A stretch of DNA of 64,000 bases, taken from assembly GCA_001765415.1 (NCBI GenBank), contig CP017245.1, positions 682,001-746,000 of the forward strand, given 5' to 3'. This stretch comes from Candidatus Melainabacteria bacterium MEL.A1 (lineage in GTDB: Bacteria; Cyanobacteriota; Vampirovibrionia; Gastranaerophilales; Gastranaerophilaceae). Below the pieces are notes generated by a model. It was not told the origin of the DNA. It ran no database searches and saw only the letters and a list, made by a program, of their open reading frames with translations. Each line of letters opens with the position of its first letter. The stretch's first letter is position 1. Below, one piece after another: positions 34,802 to 45,400 of the stretch. The position numbers were made by a program, and so were the translations under genes.

Positions 34802-36160
34802 CTATTTTTTATTCTTACCGGTTCTTTCATAGAAATCTTCTATAAATCCTGTATTGAATTTTCCACTGATAAACACAGGGTCTTCAATAATAGCTTGGTG
34901 AAACGGAACTGTAGTTTCTACACCGGTAATAACATATTCTTTTAAAGCTCTATACATTCTGCGACGAGCTTCATTCCTTGTTCTACCCCAACAAATCAAT
35001 TTTCCAATCATTGAATCATAATATGGCGGAATTGAATAATCTTGATATGCGTGAGAATCAACTCTTACTCCAAATCCACCCGGAGTAACATACCCAGTAA
35101 TTGTTCCAGGATTTGGCATAAAGTCTTTTTCTGGATTTTCAGCGTTGATACGACATTCAATAGCATGACCTCTCAACATAATATCATCTTGAGTAAAATC
35201 AAGTTTTTCACCTGCCGCAACCATAATTTGTTCTCTAACCAAATCAACATTAGAAATCATTTCAGTTACACAGTGTTCAACTTGTATTCTTGTATTCATT
35301 TCCATGAAGTACCATTTTCCATCGTGGTCAAGCAAAAATTCGCAAGTACCTGCGCTTTCATAATTTATTGCTTTTGCAGCTCTTACTGCTGCTGCGCCCA
35401 TTTCTTTACGAGTAGCTTCATCAATAGCAGGTGACGGAGCTTCTTCCAACAATTTTTGATGTCTTCTTTGAATAGAGCAATCTCTTTCACCCAAATGAAC
35501 AACATTACCAAATTGATCGGCAAGAATTTGAACTTCAATATGACGAGGGTTTTCCAAGAATTTTTCAGCATAAACATCAGGATTACCAAAGAAGTTTTGA
35601 GCTTCTGATTGGCAAAGGCTCATATTTACATCAACTTCTTCATCAGATCTACAAATCCTCATACCTTTACCACCACCACCAGCAGTAGCCTTCAAGATAA
35701 TTGGATAGCCAACTTTATGTGCAAATTCTTTTACTTCTTCAGGAGTTTTCAAAATTCCAGTACCCGGAGTAACAGGAACATTGTTTTCAATCATTGTTTT
35801 ACGAGCAGTAGCTTTATCACCCATTTTCCTCATAGCTTCAGCAGTCGGTCCAATGAATTTAATCCCGTGTTTTGCACAAATTTCAGCGAAATCCGCTCTT
35901 TCTGACATAAAACCATATCCCGGATGAATTGCATCAGCACCCGAAACGATTGCAGCTGAAATAATTGCAGGAATACTCAAATAACTTTTAGCACTTTGAG
36001 CAGGTCCAATACAATACGCCTCAGTAGCTAACCTTACGTGAAGTGAGTTGGCATCAGCTTGAGAATAAATCGCAACAGTCGGAATACCAATCTCTCTGCA
36101 AGCTCTTATAATTCTTACCGCAATCTCACCACGATTTGCAATCAATACTTTTCTAAACAT
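34802..36160 (-). CDS. accC: Biotin carboxylase subunit of acetyl-CoA carboxylase
   Basis: 452 residues from the ATG at 36160 ([18 protein letters not shown] is the canonical start; 17 upstream codons are not conserved). ATP-grasp signatures [12 protein letters not shown] and [11 protein letters not shown], active-site [10 protein letters not shown], and [12 protein letters not shown]. It carboxylates biotin on AccB in the first step of fatty acid synthesis. Third in efp-accB-accC; the carboxyltransferase genes are elsewhere. Confidence 0.97.
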   Translation of the reverse strand: MFRKVLIANRGEIAVRIIRACREIGIPTVAIYSQADANSLHVRLATEAYCIGPAQSAKSYLSIPAIISAAIVSGADAIHPGYGFMSERADFAEICAKHGIKFIGPTAEAMRKMGDKATARKTMIENNVPVTPGTGILKTPEEVKEFAHKVGYPIILKATAGGGGKGMRICRSDEEVDVNMSLCQSEAQNFFGNPDVYAEKFLENPRHIEVQILADQFGNVVHLGERDCSIQRRHQKLLEEAPSPAIDEATRKEMGAAAVRAAKAINYESAGTCEFLLDHDGKWYFMEMNTRIQVEHCVTEMISNVDLVREQIMVAAGEKLDFTQDDIMLRGHAIECRINAENPEKDFMPNPGTITGYVTPGGFGVRVDSHAYQDYSIPPYYDSMIGKLICWGRTRNEARRRMYRALKEYVITGVETTVPFHQAIIEDPVFISGKFNTGFIEDFYERTGKNKK

Positions 36161-36178
36161 TTTTCCTATCCCTATAAA

Positions 36179-36213
36179 AAGTGAAAAGTGAATTAAAAAT
36201 CCACCTTTCACTT
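36179..36213 (-). repeat. GTGAA-type hairpin between accB and accC
   Basis: AAGTGAAAAGTGAA (36179-36192) pairs with TCCACCTTTCACTT (36200-36213), 12 of 14. Related in motif to 36696-36785 and 56536-56612. Confidence 0.6.
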
Positions 36214-36228
36214 AAAATTCTTACTTAA

Positions 36229-36678
36229 TTATTCTATATACATCAAAACTTGACCAAATTCTACAGGTTGACCGTCTTCTACGCATATTTCGGTAATTTT
36301 TCCTGAAAAATCTGATTCAATTTCGTTCATAAGTTTCATAGCTTCAACGATACAAACAACATCTCCTTCTTTAATTGTTTGACCAACTTTTACGAAAGCA
36401 TCAGCATCTGGAGATGGAGCTGAATAGAATGTTCCTACCATTGGAGAAGTTAAAGCTTTTCCTTTATGAGCTGCTTCTTGAGCTGCAGGAGCTACAGTCG
36501 GAGCAGGCACATTTGCAGGAGCTTGAGGAGCTGCAACTGCAACAGGAGCAGCAGCTACGCCCATAACTTCGTTTCTCAAAGTAATAGCTTGTTCTCCATC
36601 TTCAAGAGAAATTTCTGTCAAAGAATTATCAGCTAAAACTTTTGCTAATTTTTCTACGTAATCTATATCAAATTTCAT
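36229..36678 (-). CDS. accB: Biotin carboxyl carrier protein of acetyl-CoA carboxylase
   Basis: 149 residues. An N-terminal helix domain, an Ala/Pro-rich flexible linker (about 40-75), then the biotinyl domain with [13 protein letters not shown], biotinylated at the Lys near residue 115. It carries carboxybiotin between AccC and the carboxyltransferase. The efp-accB pair is a conserved cyanobacterial arrangement. Confidence 0.97.
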   Translation of the reverse strand: MKFDIDYVEKLAKVLADNSLTEISLEDGEQAITLRNEVMGVAAAPVAVAAPQAPANVPAPTVAPAAQEAAHKGKALTSPMVGTFYSAPSPDADAFVKVGQTIKEGDVVCIVEAMKLMNEIESDFSGKITEICVEDGQPVEFGQVLMYIE

Positions 36679-36695
36679 TATTTTTTGCCTTTCAT

Positions 36696-36785
36696 TTTAA
36701 GTGAAACGAGGAGAATGAGAAGTGAAAAGTCCGAATATATGATAAACATTTAAGCTTCTAAGCTAAAGTTTTCACATTTCACGCC
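36696..36785 (-). repeat. GTGAA-type repeat between efp and accB
   Basis: AGTGAAACGAGGAGAATGAG and AAGTGAAAAG on the left face TTTTCACATTTCAC on the right; imperfect long-range hairpin. It fills the gap of about 120 bases between efp and accB. Confidence 0.5.
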
Positions 36786-36801
36786 CAACTTTTCGCTCGC
36801 A

Positions 36802-37359
36802 CTATGCTCTATCAAGATACTCGTTAGTTCTTGTATCAACTCTAATTTTATCTCCATTAGAGATAAAGAACGGAACGTTAACTACTGCACCTGTTTCAAG
36901 AGTAGCAGGTTTTGTACCGCCTTGAGCAGTATTGCCCTTTTCAGAAGGTGGAGTATCAGTTACTTCAAGAATAACATGAGCAGGAAGATCAACACCTATA
37001 ATTCTTGCATCGTGCATAAGAACTTGAACAACCATGTTTTCTTTCAAATATTTAATGCCATCTCCAATTTGGTCTTCAGTCAATTGAAGTTGTTCATAAG
37101 TTTCGTTATCCATCATAACATATTCTTTACCTTCTTTGTAAAGATATTGCATTTCTCGTCTATCAAGCATAGCTTTAGCAACTTTTTCACCAGCACGGAA
37201 TGTTTTTTCAACAACCTGACCAGTTTCAACGTTTTTAAGTTTAGAACGAACGAACGCAGCACCTTTACCCGGTTTTACGTGTAAAAATTCAACAACAGAC
37301 CATAAACCGTTGTCCAATTGTAGCGTCAAGCCTGTTTTTAAATCGTTTACTGAAATCAT
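36802..37359 (-). CDS. efp: Translation elongation factor P
   Basis: 185 residues. The KOW-like domain carries the loop [12 protein letters not shown] with the conserved Lys near residue 32 that stimulates peptide bonds at proline stretches; two OB domains follow, ending [23 protein letters not shown] precedes the ATG. It heads efp-accB-accC. No epmA/epmB modification genes are seen here. Confidence 0.97.
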   Translation of the reverse strand: MISVNDLKTGLTLQLDNGLWSVVEFLHVKPGKGAAFVRSKLKNVETGQVVEKTFRAGEKVAKAMLDRREMQYLYKEGKEYVMMDNETYEQLQLTEDQIGDGIKYLKENMVVQVLMHDARIIGVDLPAHVILEVTDTPPSEKGNTAQGGTKPATLETGAVVNVPFFISNGDKIRVDTRTNEYLDRA

Positions 37360-37493
37360 ATTTTTCCCCTTATTAGTATAATAATCTATTTTTATATGTC
37401 GATAATATCATAAACATGTAAAACTTCAAATAATTGTAACAATTCAAAAGGAAAATATTAACAATGGGAGAGCATAATTCAATTTTTTTGTAT

Positions 37494-37517
37494 TTTTGTT
37501 ATAAAAAATAACAAAAT
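37494..37517. other. AT-only hairpin in the gap before the ATPase gene
   Basis: TTTTGTTAT and ATAACAAAA pair around a short A-rich loop, between efp and the ATPase module. It may be a weak terminator or leader structure. A 15-codon frame (37464-37511) preceded by AAAAGG lies in the same gap and could be a leader peptide, but support is thin. Confidence 0.3.
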
Positions 37518-37595
37518 TTTAAATAAATACCCAAATAGATAGTTATAAAATTAAATATTTGTGATATATTGTTCATGGATAGAGGAATATTTATA

Positions 37596-38936
37596 ATGTT
37601 TAGATATATGAAATTAAAAAACTACAAATCATTAGTTGATGTTTATGTAGACTTTACAACAAAAAAAGATGAACCTAAAAAACTAGTTTTGCTATATGGA
37701 GAAAATGGAGCAGGAAAATCTAATTTAGCTTCTTCGTTTTTTACGTTGACTGAGTTAATTAGAACAAAATCAAATAAAATATTGATGGATAAGGTTACAG
37801 AAGACATGTTGAATAAGTCAAAAGCCGAATCAATAGAAAAAATAATTGAGTTAATAAAAAGTGATTTCAAGGATACTTCTGCTATTATTCGAGATTGTAA
37901 AACTGTAAACTCTTCTGGTAATATGGTATTAGAGTTTGGGTTTCGTATAAATGGTAAAAATGGTGTTTATAAGATAGAAACAGATGATGAAAATATTGTA
38001 TATGAAAGATTAGATTTTGTATATAATAAAAATTCAGTAGTATTTTTTGAAATAAGTTGTGACAATGTAAGGATAAATGAAAACGTAATAACTCAAAAAA
38101 GTTATTTAGGAGAATTAAAAGAGCAAGTTGAAAAATATTTTGGGAAACATTCTTTTCTATCTATTTTAAATTGTGAAGTAAATGATAAAAGGAAAGAGTT
38201 TATAAAAGAAAATTTAAATGATTGTTTAATCGAAGTAATAAATTTCTTTGGAAGAATATCGTTGCAAGTGAATATAGATACTGGGATAAAAGGAAAAGTA
38301 ACGGATTCTAATTCAATGTTAACTCCTCCGGAACTTGTTTCAGGTTTAATTTCAAAGAAGGACGTGAAAAAATTATCTAAAACAGAAGATGTTTTGGATA
38401 TTTTCTTCACAAATTTGTATTCTGATATAAAAAAAGTATTTTATAAGAAACAAGAAGTAAAAAATAAGATTGAATACAAATTGTTTGAGAAAAAGTTAGT
38501 ATATGGTAAGATAATTGAGTTAAGTTTTGAAAGAGAGTCCACAGGAACAAAAAAATTGTTGAGATTATTCCCGTTCTTGATTGATTGTGCAATTGGAGAA
38601 ACGGCGATTGTAGATGAATTTGATTCTGGGATTCATGATATTTTGGTTAAAACACTAATTGAAGGCGTATATCCATCTATTAATGGTCAGTTAATCATGA
38701 CAACTCACAACACATCTTTACTAGAAGCAGATATTCCTAAGGAAAATATTTATATTTTCCTAGTCGATGTAAACGCAGAAAAAAAGATTATACCTATTAC
38801 AGATGTAAGCGAAGATAGAATTCATCCTAATTTAAATCTAAGAAAACGTTACTTAAATGGGGTATATGGAGGAACTCCAACTCCAATGGATATTGACTTT
38901 GAAGAATTAGCTGATGATTTGGATGAGGAGGATTAA
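37596..38936 (+). CDS. AAA/ABC-like ATPase of a two-gene defence-type module (RloA/AAA_21-like)
   Basis: 446 residues from the ATG at 37596 (AGAGGA nine bases upstream; ATG at 37575 and TTG at 37569 are alternatives). MKLKNYKSL start, Walker A YGENGAGKSNL (34-44), a long helical insertion without known domain, signature-like STGTKKLLRLFP, Walker B with catalytic Glu ETAIVDEFDSGIH (about 334) and the H-loop MTTHNTSLLE (about 368). The tail DIDFEELADDLDEED is very acidic. This overall design is that of SMC/OLD-type ATPases that power defence nucleases such as RloA, AbiLi or AriA. Coupled to the next gene by TAATG. More AT-rich than its neighbours, which suggests transfer. Confidence 0.85.
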   Translation: MFRYMKLKNYKSLVDVYVDFTTKKDEPKKLVLLYGENGAGKSNLASSFFTLTELIRTKSNKILMDKVTEDMLNKSKAESIEKIIELIKSDFKDTSAIIRDCKTVNSSGNMVLEFGFRINGKNGVYKIETDDENIVYERLDFVYNKNSVVFFEISCDNVRINENVITQKSYLGELKEQVEKYFGKHSFLSILNCEVNDKRKEFIKENLNDCLIEVINFFGRISLQVNIDTGIKGKVTDSNSMLTPPELVSGLISKKDVKKLSKTEDVLDIFFTNLYSDIKKVFYKKQEVKNKIEYKLFEKKLVYGKIIELSFERESTGTKKLLRLFPFLIDCAIGETAIVDEFDSGIHDILVKTLIEGVYPSINGQLIMTTHNTSLLEADIPKENIYIFLVDVNAEKKIIPITDVSEDRIHPNLNLRKRYLNGVYGGTPTPMDIDFEELADDLDEED

Positions 38937-39514
38937 TGGCAACACATCCTCCATCATACCTTAAAGCAATAGTAATAGCTCACGGCAAATCAGAAAAAAA
39001 CATTGGAGATTATGTAAAATCAAATCTCAAACTCAAACTTGAGATTGTAAGCGATAAAAAAGGTGCAAAATCAATCCAAATAAATAGCCTTTTAAATTTT
39101 TTGAATAGAACTGAATTTAAAAGTTTTAGAGGATTTCTTACAAAATACAAATATGATCTTCCAATTAATATAAAAAAATTACCAGATGATTTTAAAGTTT
39201 TTATAATTATGGATACTGACGACTGTAGTGAGGAAAAGAAGAATGCATTTATTAGTCGAACATTATTTAAAAACCATTGGTTAAAAGATTACATTGTACC
39301 TATTTATAATATCGAAAATTTGGAAACCGCTATGAGAAAAGCAAATATCCAAATTCAATATAAAAAAGATTATATAAAAATTTTTCCTGTTAACCAAAAT
39401 GGAGATGTTACTAATGTCAAAGAAATTAAAAATCTTAGTAACAAGCTAAAAAAACATAAAGATATAACTAATTTACCGAACTTTTTCGATTTTTGCCTTG
39501 ATTTATTGAAATAA
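38936..39514 (+). CDS. RloB/TOPRIM-like partner of the ATPase
   Basis: 192 residues, basic. IVIAHGKSEKNI near the start occupies the place of the EGxTE motif of RloB/TOPRIM proteins, with His where the first Glu is normal. FIIMDTDDCSEE supplies a DxD motif near residue 95, and PIYNIENLETAM resembles the NPCFE segment of RloB. It could therefore be a metal-dependent nuclease activated by the ATPase, as in AbiL, RloAB or PARIS. Activity is inference; the changed Glu leaves it open. One-base overlap with the ATPase gene. Confidence 0.7.
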   Translation: MATHPPSYLKAIVIAHGKSEKNIGDYVKSNLKLKLEIVSDKKGAKSIQINSLLNFLNRTEFKSFRGFLTKYKYDLPINIKKLPDDFKVFIIMDTDDCSEEKKNAFISRTLFKNHWLKDYIVPIYNIENLETAMRKANIQIQYKKDYIKIFPVNQNGDVTNVKEIKNLSNKLKKHKDITNLPNFFDFCLDLLK

Positions 39515-39518
39515 AAAC

Positions 39519-39746
39519 TTATCTCTTTTTCAACTGCAGAGAAATATCGTATCCTAAAATATTACAAATTTGTTGAAATTCAGAAAGCTTTAGACCATTA
39601 CGGCTTATTTTACAAGAAAACGTACTTTGTGGAATTTCTATTCCATTTTTCTCTCTCAACATATCTAACAAAACTTTTTGCGTAATATGCCCCTTTGCCA
39701 TAACCAGACGCATTATTTCATCGTTATTCCAATCTGTAATATTCAT
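39519..39746 (-). CDS. Small HTH-like protein (paralogue of 4992-5216)
   Basis: 75 residues: LLDMLREKNGIEIPQSTFSC, then KISRNGLKLSEFQQICNILG and YDISLQLKKR. It has the same helical layout and ILGYD ending as the gene at 4992. It converges on the ATPase/TOPRIM-like pair, four bases from its end, and could be a regulator or an unrelated neighbour. No clear Shine-Dalgarno. Confidence 0.65.
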   Translation of the reverse strand: MNITDWNNDEIMRLVMAKGHITQKVLLDMLREKNGIEIPQSTFSCKISRNGLKLSEFQQICNILGYDISLQLKKR

Positions 39747-39860
39747 ATATTAAGAATACCTAATATTATCAAGACAAAATTACAATTGATAGTTTTCCAT
39801 ATAATGACAATTTGAGTTACGAAAATTACCAAGAAGGTGAAGAATAAATTCTTTTTGTGC

Positions 39861-39866
39861 TAAAAT
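39861..39866 (+). promoter_or_regulatory. Extended -10 box placing +1 at the rsgA ATG
   Basis: TGCTAAAAT, with TAAAAT at 39861-39866, ends six bases before the ATG at 39873. No Shine-Dalgarno follows; a leaderless transcript is predicted. Confidence 0.55.
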
Positions 39867-39872
39867 CTTTTT

Positions 39873-40874
39873 ATGGCAGAAGGACAAATATACAAAATTC
39901 ACTCTGATTTTTATTATGTCGATGACGGAAATTCTTTTCATGAATGCAAAATTAGGGAAGTTCTAAAAAAACAACGTGAAAAAATTCTCGTTGGTGATTT
40001 TGTAGAGTTTGAAAATAACGTTATTAAAAATATAATTAAAAGAAAAAATTATATAAAACGCCCTAGTGTAGCCAATATCGACCAAATTATAATAGTTTCT
40101 GCCTTGAAAGAACCTGATTTAGATTTACATCAGTTAAACAGATATATTTCACTTGCAAAATATTTTAACATTCCAACTGTTCTTTGTTTTAACAAAGACG
40201 ATCTTAAATGGGAAAAACACTTAAGCTCAAGTATTAAAAGCATCTATGAACCACTCGGGTACAAAATTGTTTATACATCTGCAACAGAACACAAAGGATT
40301 AAAAAATTTTGAAAAACTTTTAGAAGGCAAGACGAGTGTTCTTTGCGGAAATTCAGGTGTCGGGAAATCAAGCCTAGTCAACGCAATCAATCCTAACCTT
40401 AATTTAAGAACCAAACAGGTTAGCGAAAAAACACAACGAGGAACACATACAACACGACATTGTGAAATTATCAAACTTAATGATACATCTCGAATTGTTG
40501 ATACACCCGGTTTTAGCAATGCGAGATTTGATTTTCTGCTTCCTGCAGATGTTGACTTATTATTTCCTGAGATTGCGCAATTCAGAGATGAATGTAAGTA
40601 TTCTGACTGCCTTCACATAAACGAAGATGGTTGCAATGTTTTAAACAATATAGAGAAAATTGCTCCGACAAGATATGAAAGTTATCTTGCATTTGTTGAC
40701 GAAGCAAAAGAATATAAAGAGAGAATTAAATACGAAGGCAAAAAACAAGAACACTCTAAAAAAATTGTCCACAACAGACAAATTGCCAAAATCAGTGAAA
40801 AGAAACGCCAAAGTGCAAGAAATACACTTAAACAACAGATTTATAAAGAAATAGACGAAGGACAAGAATTATGA
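39873..40874 (+). CDS. rsgA: Ribosome small-subunit biogenesis GTPase RsgA
   Basis: 333 residues. N-terminal OB domain, then a circularly permuted GTPase: NKDD (G4) near residue 109 comes before the P-loop GNSGVGKSSLVNAI (about 158) and DTPGFS (G3). The zinc knuckle C...C.H....C follows (ECKYSDCLHINEDGC). A Lys-rich C-terminal helix is present. It helps mature 30S subunits. It overlaps the prenyl synthase gene by ATGA. Confidence 0.96.
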   Translation: MAEGQIYKIHSDFYYVDDGNSFHECKIREVLKKQREKILVGDFVEFENNVIKNIIKRKNYIKRPSVANIDQIIIVSALKEPDLDLHQLNRYISLAKYFNIPTVLCFNKDDLKWEKHLSSSIKSIYEPLGYKIVYTSATEHKGLKNFEKLLEGKTSVLCGNSGVGKSSLVNAINPNLNLRTKQVSEKTQRGTHTTRHCEIIKLNDTSRIVDTPGFSNARFDFLLPADVDLLFPEIAQFRDECKYSDCLHINEDGCNVLNNIEKIAPTRYESYLAFVDEAKEYKERIKYEGKKQEHSKKIVHNRQIAKISEKKRQSARNTLKQQIYKEIDEGQEL

Positions 40875-41761
40875 AAATGACTGAATACATAGATTTAATA
40901 AACAAAAAAATTGACGAATTTATGCCTATTTGTTATCCACAAAAAATTTTCAAATCAATGAAATACACTGTAACACTTCCAGGCAAAAGACTTCGCCCTG
41001 TTATGTGTCTTGAAACTTGCAGAATGTTTGGCGGAAATTATGAGGATGCAATCCCAACAGCATGTGCTATCGAGATGCTTCATTCGCAAACTCTTATCCA
41101 CGACGATTTACCTTGTATGGATAACGATATGTACAGACGTGGACAATTAACAAACCACATGGTTTTTGGAGAAGCTCATGCAGTTTTGGCAGGAGATGCG
41201 CTTTTAACTTTTGCTCCACAAGTTATATTAAAAAACTCAAAAAAATTAGGAGCTGAAAAATTAATAAAAATTATGGAAGAATATTTTCAAGCTGCCGGAG
41301 CTTATGGAGTAATCGCCGGTCAGGTCGTTGATATTGAGAGCGAAAAATTAATGCAAGCTTTTGAATACGGAAAAGATGATGAACAATTACCAGAAATTCT
41401 TGATTATATTCACACACACAAAACTGCAGATTTATTCAAATTAGCATTGAGAACTGGGGCTATAATAGCAAATGCAACAGAAAAACAGATTGAAGACATA
41501 ACTGAATTTGGTCAAGTTTTAGGCGTAGCTTTTCAAATCGCAGATGATATTTTAGATGAAACCTCTACATTTGAAGAAATGGGCAAAACTATGGGTAAAG
41601 ATAAAGAAGAAGGGAAATTGACATACACATCTCTTTATGGATTAGAAAAAGCTAAAAAAGATTTGAACGAATTAATCGACAAATGTTATGACATCTTGAA
41701 CAGAAATAATTTAAAATCAGAAGTTTTTGAACAAATATTGGAAAAAATCAGAATTAAATAA
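40871..41761 (+). CDS. ispA: Trans-prenyl diphosphate synthase (farnesyl/geranylgeranyl)
   Basis: 296 residues. First Asp-rich motif HDDLPCMDND, second DDILDE, plus PGKRLRPVM and TLIHDD. It condenses IPP with allylic diphosphates. LHSQTLIHDD with a small residue pattern before the first motif leaves chain length (C15 or C20) undecided; in cyanobacteria the equivalent gene is crtE. Coupled to rsgA and followed by the DUF212 gene, as in cyanobacteria. Confidence 0.93.
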   Translation: MKMTEYIDLINKKIDEFMPICYPQKIFKSMKYTVTLPGKRLRPVMCLETCRMFGGNYEDAIPTACAIEMLHSQTLIHDDLPCMDNDMYRRGQLTNHMVFGEAHAVLAGDALLTFAPQVILKNSKKLGAEKLIKIMEEYFQAAGAYGVIAGQVVDIESEKLMQAFEYGKDDEQLPEILDYIHTHKTADLFKLALRTGAIIANATEKQIEDITEFGQVLGVAFQIADDILDETSTFEEMGKTMGKDKEEGKLTYTSLYGLEKAKKDLNELIDKCYDILNRNNLKSEVFEQILEKIRIK

Positions 41762-41830
41762 ATATTATTCCATTTTTAAAAAGCTTGTGTTATACTGAAC
41801 ACATACACAAAAAAAGAGAGTAGGATTTTA

Positions 41831-42295
41831 ATGACAACAAGTATTACAAATACTGGATACGAAGCACTTTCAGCCGGAATTTTGGCTGCGTTTTTTGCAC
41901 AGGTAATAAAGTTTTTTATTTTTACAATTAAGGCAAAAAAAGTTAATTTCAAAATTTTCACAACAACAGGTGGAATGCCGAGTTCTCACTCTGCAGGAGT
42001 TATGGGACTAGCTACCTCAGTTGGAATTATTGAAGGCTTTGGTTCTGTATTTTTCGCAATAGCAATCGGTTTTGCATTAATAACAATGTACGATGCTGCA
42101 GGTGTTAGACGTGCTGCCGGCAAAACTGCAGCTTGTTTAAATAGAATGATGGATGATTTTTACAAACATGATGTTCAAGCCATCGGCGGAAAATTAAAAG
42201 AACTTTTAGGGCATACCCCTTTCGAAGTTATTATGGGCGCACTTTTTGGGATAGTATTTTCATATTGCTACCATTATTACTTTTTATTAGGATAA
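41831..42295 (+). CDS. Divergent PAP2 family membrane protein (DUF212)
   Basis: 154 residues with about four membrane segments. GGMPSSHSAGVMGLA and the following YDAAGVRRAAGKTA are the phosphatase-like motifs of the DUF212 family. It may act on prenyl or lipid phosphates, consistent with its position after the prenyl synthase, but no activity is established. GAGAGTAGGA precedes the ATG. Confidence 0.9.
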   Translation: MTTSITNTGYEALSAGILAAFFAQVIKFFIFTIKAKKVNFKIFTTTGGMPSSHSAGVMGLATSVGIIEGFGSVFFAIAIGFALITMYDAAGVRRAAGKTAACLNRMMDDFYKHDVQAIGGKLKELLGHTPFEVIMGALFGIVFSYCYHYYFLLG

Positions 42296-42419
42296 TAAAA
42301 ATTTGTAAATAGTATTGCCTTTTTTTGTTATTTGTGTAATAATCTCGGTATAAGGGCTTATAGAGAAATCTATATCCGGAAGTTTGTACCCTTAGTGGAA
42401 AAGAAAGAGATACTCGTTA

Positions 42420-45400
42420 ATGAGTGTTAAGCAACAGGAATTTAATTACAAATTTATAAAAGAAAATGCAAGTGCCGGAAGTTGGCGCAGAGGATATGAA
42501 TACCACTTAAAAGATATGGTATTTGACTCGTATCCTGAAAAAAACTTTTACATGGCAAAAGTAAAAGGGAATTTTCAAGATCATTATAATACAGATTTAA
42601 TTTTCAAAAAGAACAAAGTTGAGGCAAGATGTAATTGCCCGCTGAAAGAAGAATGGTGTAAACACGCAGTAGCCGTTGCTTTAAAAGCGATTGATGAACA
42701 CGCTTACGAAGATTGGTTAGAAACAAAATATGGTATGGAATTTGAATTTCCTGACGAAAATACAGCTTTAACAGAGGAACCGCAGGGAAGTTATTTATTT
42801 CATTTTAATTCTAAAAGAAAAGCTAACTTTTTTTCAGTTTTGGTTCGTTCAAGAGAAACAGGTAAAGTTGTAAGACAAATTGAACCAATCTTGAGAGCAT
42901 TGATTGAAGCTCAAAAACAAAATCCGGATTTTGAATTAAACAATTCTCAAAAAGTTGAAGTGGCAATATTCCAACAATTGCTAACAGTTTCAAGACAAGA
43001 CAAAAAAGCCGGTTGGTATGATATTCCGATTACAAAATTCGGACCTATGTTCACATTGTTGTCTAAGGCTGATGAGGTTCTTGACGAAAAAACAAAAGAA
43101 AGATTAAAATTTACTGATGAAGAATGGAAACTTGTTCTAAATGTAAACACGGGTGCGCAAGGAACAATTCTTTTGTCATTAGAGTGGAAAAGACCGGATA
43201 AAGATGATGTTTATCCGTTTGAAGAAGTTCGTTATTTTTCAAGACATTTGAAATGGGGAAGATATAAAAACATAATTTTCCCTACAAATATTGCAATGAA
43301 CTCTTTACCTCAAAATATTTTGAAATCATCATTCACTGATTTGAAAGATGCAGATGGCGGGAAATTTATCTACGAAGAACTTCCAAAACTTCAAGAAATT
43401 ATGGATGTTGAAATTGCCGATAATATCAGCCAATTAATGTTGACCGAACGCCCTCCTTTAAACATTGTAACAATGGGAATTGACTACGATCAATCTTTGA
43501 AGGCTTCATTAGATTTTGAATATGATGGAGTTGTTGTTCCATATTCTAAAACAACAGCAGAAAAAGCTCCTTATATTACAATTAAAAAACCTGGAGAAGA
43601 CCTTGTTTATTGGATAAAACGAAATCTTAAACATGAACAAGAAGCGTATCAAATGCTATTGGCTTGTCGTTTCGTTCCGATGCAGACTAATAACCTTGCT
43701 TTAGAAAAAGAAAATGCAATTGATTTTTACAACTATTACATAAAACAGGCCGGTGAAGGTTGGAAATTTGTAGAAAAAGATGATATGAATTTCTTCAAAC
43801 TTATGGCTGATCCATTCAAACTTTGCGCCAAAATCGACTTTTCAGAAGAAGCAGAAGATAGTTTTGAAATCTTTTTGTACGGTCAAGTCGGAGAAGAAAT
43901 TATTAACTTTGATGAAGTTTATGATACTATTCAAAGTGGCGAAAAATATAGCAGAATAAGAAGTTTAGGCTTTGTAGAATATCCGGCTCAAGATATTTAT
44001 TCTATTATGCGTGCTTTCAACTCATTTGATGTTTACAGAAACAATGACAACAAATATATTGTAAAAACATATCGAGCAGGATTAATTAACGAACTTAAAA
44101 ACCTTAATGTAGAACTTGTTTTAAGCGAAAAATTTGAAAACTTCTGGAAACAGATGTCAAACTTTTCAACATCAGAAGATTTGAAACTTCCAGAAGGTAT
44201 TAACGCAGAATTTAGAGAGTATCAAACAAAAGGTTTTGGTTGGCTTTGGTTTATGTATAAGTACGGACTGAACGGAATTTTGGCGGATGATATGGGGTTA
44301 GGAAAAACTCTCCAAGCTCTTGCCGTTGTACAAAAAGCCAAAGAAGAAGACGGGCCAATGCCGGTTCTTGTAATTTGTCCGACAACAGTTGTTTTCAATT
44401 GGGAATCCGAAATTCAAAAGTTTGCACCAACGCTTACAACTCTAAAACTTGCTGGAGTTGAAAGAAAACAATTTTTTAAAGAAATTCCAAATTACGATGT
44501 TGTTATCACAAGCTACGCTCTTGTTAGACGTGATATTAACAAATTAAAAGAATACAATTTCAGATACGTAATTTTAGATGAATCACAAAATATTAAAAAC
44601 GCAATGTCGCAAACAGCTCAAGCGGTAAAAAAATTACAGGCATCACACAAACTTGCACTATCAGGGACTCCAATTGAAAACAAACTTGAAGAATTGTGGT
44701 CTGTTTTTGATTTTCTTATGCCTGGATTTTTGTTTAGTATGGCAGAATTTAATTCTCGCTATGTTAACCCAATTATGGAACGTCAGGATAAAACAGTTGA
44801 GAAACGTTTAAAACTACAGATTTATCCATTCATTTTACGTCGTATGAAACGAGATGTAGCAAAAGATTTGCCGGATAAAGTTGAAAATATTGCATACTGC
44901 GAACTTACAGATGAACAAAGAGATTTTTATTTACAAGTTCTTGATAGTACAAAAGAAGAATTGTTTAAATCTATTGAACAAAATGGTCTTGAAAAAAGTA
45001 GATTATCAATTTTCTCTGCGTTGCTAAGATTACGCCAAATATGTTGTCATCCAAGACTTTACGACAAAGAAAATGTTAAACACATTATGAAGTCAGGCAA
45101 GTTTGAAAAATTGAAATCAATGCTTGAAGAAATTATTGATGAAGGGCATAGAATTTTGCTATTTAGCCAGTTTGTAAATATGCTTGACATTGTAAAAGCT
45201 TGGTTGGAACGTGAAGGTATTCCATATGAATATTTGACCGGCAAAACCAAAGACAGACAAGGGGCAGTTGAAAGATTTAATTCAAACCCGCATATTCCAA
45301 TTTTTCTAATCAGTTTGAAAGCCGGCGGTACTGGTTTAAACTTGACCGGTGCAGATTATGTAATTCATTACGACCCATGGTGGAACCCTGCAGTTGAAGA

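Noticed and set aside
35042-35434. 130-codon plus-strand frame inside accC
   Set aside because: Antisense shadow of a well conserved gene with no start signal.
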